DNA of 10,430 nucleotides from an uncultured Planctomycetaceae bacterium (GTDB lineage Bacteria > Planctomycetota > Planctomycetia > Pirellulales > UBA1268): assembly GCA_937900985.1 (NCBI GenBank), contig CALCGM010000162.1:1-10430 (forward strand). The letters run 5' to 3'. Position 1 is the stretch's first letter. The number at the start of each line of letters is the position of its first letter. The position numbers were made by a program, and so were the translations under genes. Below are positions 7,317-10,430 of the stretch, piece by piece. A model generated the notes under the pieces. That model was given only the letters and a program-made list of their open reading frames with translations. It had not been told where the DNA came from and did not search any database.

Positions 7317-8716
7317 CTGCTCCCTCCGGCATCCGCGTTGTCGACGTCGATGTCTTTTTTCTGCCGGTCGTGACCCGCATGCCGCTGAAGTTTGGCGGGC
7401 AGACGGTGACGAGCGTGACCTGCGCGCGGGTGGCGGTGACCGTCGAGGATTGCCATGGCCGGCGAGCCACCGGCTGGGGAGAGACGCCGCTGAGCGTGCA
7501 GTGGGCCTGGCCCGCCGACCTGCCCTACGACACGCGGCATCAGGCGATGCAGCAGCTGGTGTGTGCGCTCGCCCGTGGCTGGCTGGCCTGCGGCGAGGCT
7601 GGCCATCCGCTGGTGATCGGCAGCCGGTTTCTCACGGAGCAGCTGCCGGCGGCGCGGCATCAGGCCAACCAGGCACACCCCGCCGCCCCGATGCCAAGAC
7701 TGGCCGCCCTGATCTGCGCAAGCCCCTTCGACATCGCCCTGCACGATGCCTATGGCGTGCTCCACGGGATCGACATCTACCAGGCCTACGGCCGGGAGCA
7801 CCTGCCCTGCGACCTGGCAAGCCTGCTTGAGCCAGCAGCAGGCAGCGGCGTGAGCTTTGCGGGCCGCGTGCCGGCGGACTATCTCGTCACCAACCCGGCT
7901 GCGGTGCCGACGAGCCTGCCGGCCTGGCACTTAGTCGGCGGCCTCGACCCGCTCACCGACGACGACCGCACCGGCAGTGAGCCCGACGACGGCGAGCCGG
8001 TCACGCTCGTCGACTGGATCGACCGAGACGGCCTGCGATGCCTGAAGATCAAGCTGACAGGCACGCAGCCGGCGTGGGACTTCGAGCGGCTCGTTCGCGT
8101 GGGTGAGATTGCGATTCGCCAAGGCTGCCCGCACCTCTCGGCCGACTTCAACTGCACCGTCACTGACCCGGCCTACGTCAACGACATTCTCGATCGGCTC
8201 AAGCAGGACCATCCCCGCATCTTCGGCATGATCCTCTACGTCGAGCAGCCCTTTCCCTATGAGCTCGAGGAGCATCCGATTCAGTGCACCAGCGTGTCTG
8301 CCCGCAAGCCGCTCTTTCTTGACGAGAGCGCTCACGACTGGCAGCAGGTGCGGCTCGGCCGCGAGCTCGGCTGGAGCGGCGTGGCCCTGAAGACCTGCAA
8401 GACGCAGTCTGGCGCGATCCTCTCCGCCTGCTGGGCTCGGGCCCACGGGATGCCGTTGATGGTGCAGGATCTCACCAACCCGATGCTCGCCCAGATACCC
8501 CACTGCCGGCTTGCCGCACATGCGGCCACCATCATGGGCGTGGAAACCAACAGCATGCAGTTTTATCCCGCTGCCTCAGCCATCGAGGCCCGCATCCATC
8601 CCGGCCTCTACCGCCGCCGCAACGGCCAGATCGATCTCTCGAGCCTCGGCAGCACCGGCGTCGGCTACCGCGTCGACGAGATCGGCCGCGAGCTGCCCGA
8701 TCCCGTCTGCCTCTGA
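7313..8716 (+). CDS. Enolase-superfamily enzyme (mandelate racemase/muconate lactonizing-like)
   Basis: A 467-residue cytoplasmic protein with the enolase-superfamily layout: an N-terminal alpha/beta capping domain (about 8-160, with GWGETPLS at 54-61) and a modified TIM barrel. Metal-binding and catalytic residues can be placed: KIK at 245-247 ends the second barrel strand, Asp278 in SADFN, Glu311 in YVEQPFPY, and Asp337/Glu338 in LFLDES provide the three acidic ligands. K360 and K363 in ALKTCKTQSG supply the second base. Lysines on both sides of the site match the muconate lactonizing/OSBS/dipeptide epimerase subgroup better than mandelate racemase, which uses a His-Asp pair. At 467 residues it is longer than the usual 350-400, partly from an insert at about 165-240 with an acidic stretch (DDDRTGSEPDDGEP, 216-229). 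The reaction should be abstraction of a proton next to a carboxylate, but the substrate is unknown. It is co-translated with the ABC exporter. Confidence 0.88.
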   Translation: MTAPSGIRVVDVDVFFLPVVTRMPLKFGGQTVTSVTCARVAVTVEDCHGRRATGWGETPLSVQWAWPADLPYDTRHQAMQQLVCALARGWLACGEAGHPLVIGSRFLTEQLPAARHQANQAHPAAPMPRLAALICASPFDIALHDAYGVLHGIDIYQAYGREHLPCDLASLLEPAAGSGVSFAGRVPADYLVTNPAAVPTSLPAWHLVGGLDPLTDDDRTGSEPDDGEPVTLVDWIDRDGLRCLKIKLTGTQPAWDFERLVRVGEIAIRQGCPHLSADFNCTVTDPAYVNDILDRLKQDHPRIFGMILYVEQPFPYELEEHPIQCTSVSARKPLFLDESAHDWQQVRLGRELGWSGVALKTCKTQSGAILSACWARAHGMPLMVQDLTNPMLAQIPHCRLAAHAATIMGVETNSMQFYPAASAIEARIHPGLYRRRNGQIDLSSLGSTGVGYRVDEIGRELPDPVCL

Positions 8717-8735
8717 GCATCGCGACGCAGCTTCA

Positions 8736-8793
8736 CGAAAGACCCAAGCATCGGCATGCCCACGACCGCCGTAAGGCGGGTTATGTTCTTTCG
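8736..8793. terminator. Nested inverted repeats between convergent genes, possible terminator
   Basis: Between the stops of the enolase-superfamily gene and the Gfo/Idh/MocA gene there is an inner hairpin CCGCC-GTAA-GGCGG (8766-8779) and an outer 7-bp inverted repeat, CGAAAGA (8736-8742) with TCTTTCG (8787-8793). GGCATGCC at 8753-8760 is also self-complementary. On the plus strand the inner stem is followed by TTATGTTCTTT, moderately T-rich, so it could end the exporter-enolase transcript. The minus strand lacks a T-run. The inner stem is short, so confidence is moderate. Confidence 0.4.
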
Positions 8794-8796
8794 GCC

Positions 8797-10236
8797 TCAG
8801 GCCATCTCCGGCACCACGTAGCCGTCGCGGTATTCCCGCTTGAGAAACTGGTTGGCCTGCGAGGCGGCGGGGCCGGTGAACTGACCGCTGGCCTGATCGA
8901 TCTCGAGGATCGGGCTCGCGAGAATCTCGCCGCCGTCGAGATCGAGGCCGTGGGCGGCCAGCATGCTGCCCACCTCGTCAGCCAGGCCCGCCATCTGCGG
9001 GAAGCCGTCGGCGATCGTCTTGGGATGAAAGCGGCTGCCAGCCCGGAAGGCGATGTTGGCCAGGTTGCACCAGCCGGTGGAGTCGTTGCCCACCGACACA
9101 TCGGCGTTGAGCAGCGAGGCATCTCGCGACCGCACCGCGTCGATAAAGTTTTTCTGGTGCACATGGTCGCCGTTGTTGCCCTTGAAGCGACGGATCTCCT
9201 TGCCATCGGCGTCGTAGGCCACACCGCGGCCCCGCTGCCCCTCGTAGCGGCCGCCTTCGCAGGTGGCGATGTAGCCGCTGCCAGGCCCTGGGTGCTCGGG
9301 GCTCTTCTTGCTCCCCGGCGCAGCGGTGATGTTGGCCAGATGGATGCTCACGGGGATCGCCCCGGTGTCGAAGTGCACCATGTGGACATTGGGCGTTTGG
9401 CCGGCATCGTTCCAGGCGACGCGGCCACCGATGCCCTGGATTCGCTTGGGCAGCGTTACGCTGTCTTGGAAGACAACGTTGCGGACATCGTCGAGCACAT
9501 GCACGCCCCAGTTGCCCATCTCGCCGGAGCCGGTGTTCCAGTCCCAGTGCCAGTCGTAGTGGAGGGCGTCGCGGTAGATCGGCTCATCCTGGGCCGGCCC
9601 CAGCCAGAGGTCGTAGGCGACATCTTTGGCGATCTCCAGTGGCGTCTCCCGTTTCCCGATCGAGGCCCGCACGCCGAAGCGGTTGACCCGCGCTGAGAGG
9701 ATCTTCCCCAGGGCCTGCTCCTCGTGGAGAAACTTCTTGATCTCCGCCTGCATGGGATCGGAGCGCTGCTGCGTGCCGATCTGGCAGATGCGACCGAGCG
9801 CGCGGGCCGCGGCCACCGTCTGCTCACCTTCCCACTGGCTGTGTGAGAGCGGCTTCTCCACATACACATCCTTGCCGGCCTGCATCGCCCAGATCGCCGC
9901 CAGGCAGTGCCAGTGGTTGCAGGTGGCGATCACGACCGCATCGATGCCGTCGTCTTCGAGCAGGTCGCGGAGGTCGGTCCAGGTGCGTGCCTTGGGAAAC
10001 CGCTTCTTCGCCACGCCGAGCCGCTGCTCATCGGGATCGCAAAGCCCGCCGATCGTCACGCCATCGATCTTTTCAAACGAGCCCATCAGGCCGCTCGCCC
10101 GACCGCCGCAGCTGATGAAGCCCACGTTGATCTCGTCGTTGGCATTGGCTGCCCAGAGCGAACGGGCGGGCGTTGCCAGGGCTGCGCCACCGAGAAGCCC
10201 AGCCTTGATGAGATCGCGACGTGTGATGCCTGCCAT
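8797..10236 (-). CDS. Tat-exported Gfo/Idh/MocA-family oxidoreductase
   Basis: A 479-residue NAD(P)-dependent oxidoreductase-family protein. The start at 10236 gives MAGITRRDLIKAGLLGGAAL, a twin-arginine signal with cleavage near SLWAA (26-30); the outer ATG at 10305 only adds unlikely residues ahead of it. A weak AAGGG lies nine bases upstream. The Rossmann domain (about 35-155) begins INVGFISCGGRASG (36-49), contains IATCNHWH (103-110), and has the diagnostic EKP at 127-129 in VYVEKPLSH. The C-terminal domain contains HYDWHWDWNTGSGEMGNWG and then VHVLDD (227-250), where the His and Asp residues line the likely active site. Tat export implies folding with the cofactor inside the cell before transport. 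Planctomycetes carry many such proteins, probably acting on sugars or cyclitols in the envelope; the substrate is unknown. It converges on the enolase-superfamily gene. Confidence 0.92.
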   Translation of the reverse strand: MAGITRRDLIKAGLLGGAALATPARSLWAANANDEINVGFISCGGRASGLMGSFEKIDGVTIGGLCDPDEQRLGVAKKRFPKARTWTDLRDLLEDDGIDAVVIATCNHWHCLAAIWAMQAGKDVYVEKPLSHSQWEGEQTVAAARALGRICQIGTQQRSDPMQAEIKKFLHEEQALGKILSARVNRFGVRASIGKRETPLEIAKDVAYDLWLGPAQDEPIYRDALHYDWHWDWNTGSGEMGNWGVHVLDDVRNVVFQDSVTLPKRIQGIGGRVAWNDAGQTPNVHMVHFDTGAIPVSIHLANITAAPGSKKSPEHPGPGSGYIATCEGGRYEGQRGRGVAYDADGKEIRRFKGNNGDHVHQKNFIDAVRSRDASLLNADVSVGNDSTGWCNLANIAFRAGSRFHPKTIADGFPQMAGLADEVGSMLAAHGLDLDGGEILASPILEIDQASGQFTGPAASQANQFLKREYRDGYVVPEMA

Positions 10237-10273
10237 GACGTGTTGCCCTTTTTTTCTCACCGTTCTGCTCACA

Positions 10274-10313
10274 GCCGCTTCGCGGCCACTCCCCCAACCG
10301 GGCACAACGCCCG
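10274..10313. repeat. Two perfect small hairpins in the leader of the Gfo/Idh/MocA gene
   Basis: GCCGC-TTC-GCGGC (10274-10286) and CGGGC-ACAAC-GCCCG (10299-10313) each form a perfect 5-bp stem. On the minus strand both would lie in the 5' leader, between the candidate -10 box and the ATG at 10236. No known riboswitch or attenuator pattern is recognised. Confidence 0.4.
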
Positions 10314-10327
10314 CGGTTTCCTCATCA

Positions 10328-10333
10328 AGGGTA
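10328..10333 (-). promoter_or_regulatory. Candidate -10 box (GATACCCT) of the Gfo/Idh/MocA gene
   Basis: The minus strand reads TCGATACCCTTGATG. It is nearly the same as the box before the DUF5060 gene (TCGATACACTCGG). The implied leader is about 84 bases. No -35 consensus is visible. Confidence 0.35.
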
Positions 10334-10378
10334 TCGACTTGCCAGCGGCGGCTCTACATCAGGCTGGCCGCGGGATGG

Positions 10379-10408
10379 CCTCGGCTTTGCCGAGGTGCCT
10401 CCGGCACC
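10379..10408. repeat. REP-like pair of abutting perfect hairpins
   Basis: CCTCGGC-TTT-GCCGAGG (10379-10395) is a 7-bp stem, and GGTGCC-TCC-GGCACC (10394-10408) a 6-bp stem. They share two bases, so both cannot be fully paired at once. Neither strand has a T-run after them, which argues against a simple terminator. The pair lies in the non-coding right end of the window and looks like a dispersed palindromic unit, although only one copy is seen here. Confidence 0.5.
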
Positions 10409-10430
10409 CGAAGACCCGTCCCGTTCAATC

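Noticed and set aside
8950..9696. Plus-strand open frame of 248 codons opposite the Gfo/Idh/MocA gene
   Set aside because: It is antisense to a conserved region including the HYDWHWDW block; there is no domain or ribosome site of its own.
1..10430. Search for tRNA, rRNA, CRISPR, insertion-sequence or phage signals
   Set aside because: Nothing with a tRNA-like T-loop, spaced direct repeats, transposase motifs or terminal inverted repeats was seen.

Overview
The window is GC-rich bacterial DNA. It carries seven protein-coding genes, no recognisable RNA genes, and no mobile element or CRISPR array. The gene content points to a planctomycete, probably near Pirellulales: a secreted BamB/PQQ-like propeller with an FRGNDGSG-type start, a DUF5060 glycosidase-like protein, a ThuA-domain protein with the SCHAFSLR...PPP..H..W..FD.EVLG pattern, and a Gfo/Idh/MocA protein with a Tat signal and the HYDWHWDWNTGSGEMGNWG block. 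The assignment rests on family resemblance only, because no marker gene is present.

Layout from left to right. (1) 24-1409, minus: exported beta-propeller protein. (2) 1697-3640, plus: exported DUF5060/apiosidase-like glycosidase, transcribed away from gene 1. (3) 3755-4522, plus: DHRS11-like short-chain dehydrogenase. (4) 4526-5386, minus: exported ThuA-domain protein, converging on gene 3 with 3 bases between the stop codons. (5) 5493-7316, plus: ABC half-exporter, divergent from gene 4 across about 105 bases holding a perfect 12-bp palindrome. (6) 7313-8716, plus: enolase-superfamily enzyme that overlaps gene 5 in an ATGA junction, so the two form a clear two-gene operon. (7) 8797-10236, minus: Tat-exported Gfo/Idh/MocA oxidoreductase, converging on gene 6. 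The right end, 10237-10430, is non-coding and rich in small perfect hairpins.

Genes 1, 2, 4 and 7 are exported proteins of types that planctomycetes carry in large numbers, and polysaccharide or sugar-derivative breakdown in the cell envelope is the most likely shared theme. Genes 5 and 6 are the tightest functional unit: a homodimer-type exporter made together with an enolase-superfamily enzyme of unknown substrate. Nothing in the sequence shows that all seven genes act in one pathway; the changes of strand argue for several independent transcription units.

The most interesting regulatory signal is a repeated -10-like box. GATAC-N-CT occurs upstream of genes 1, 2 and 7, and the related TACCAT upstream of genes 3, 4 and 5, with no visible TTGACA-type -35. 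At the gene 4/gene 5 divergence two TACCAT boxes overlap head-on and form the palindrome. I did not find a convincing undescribed multi-gene system. The exporter-enolase pair and the promoter pattern are the best leads.
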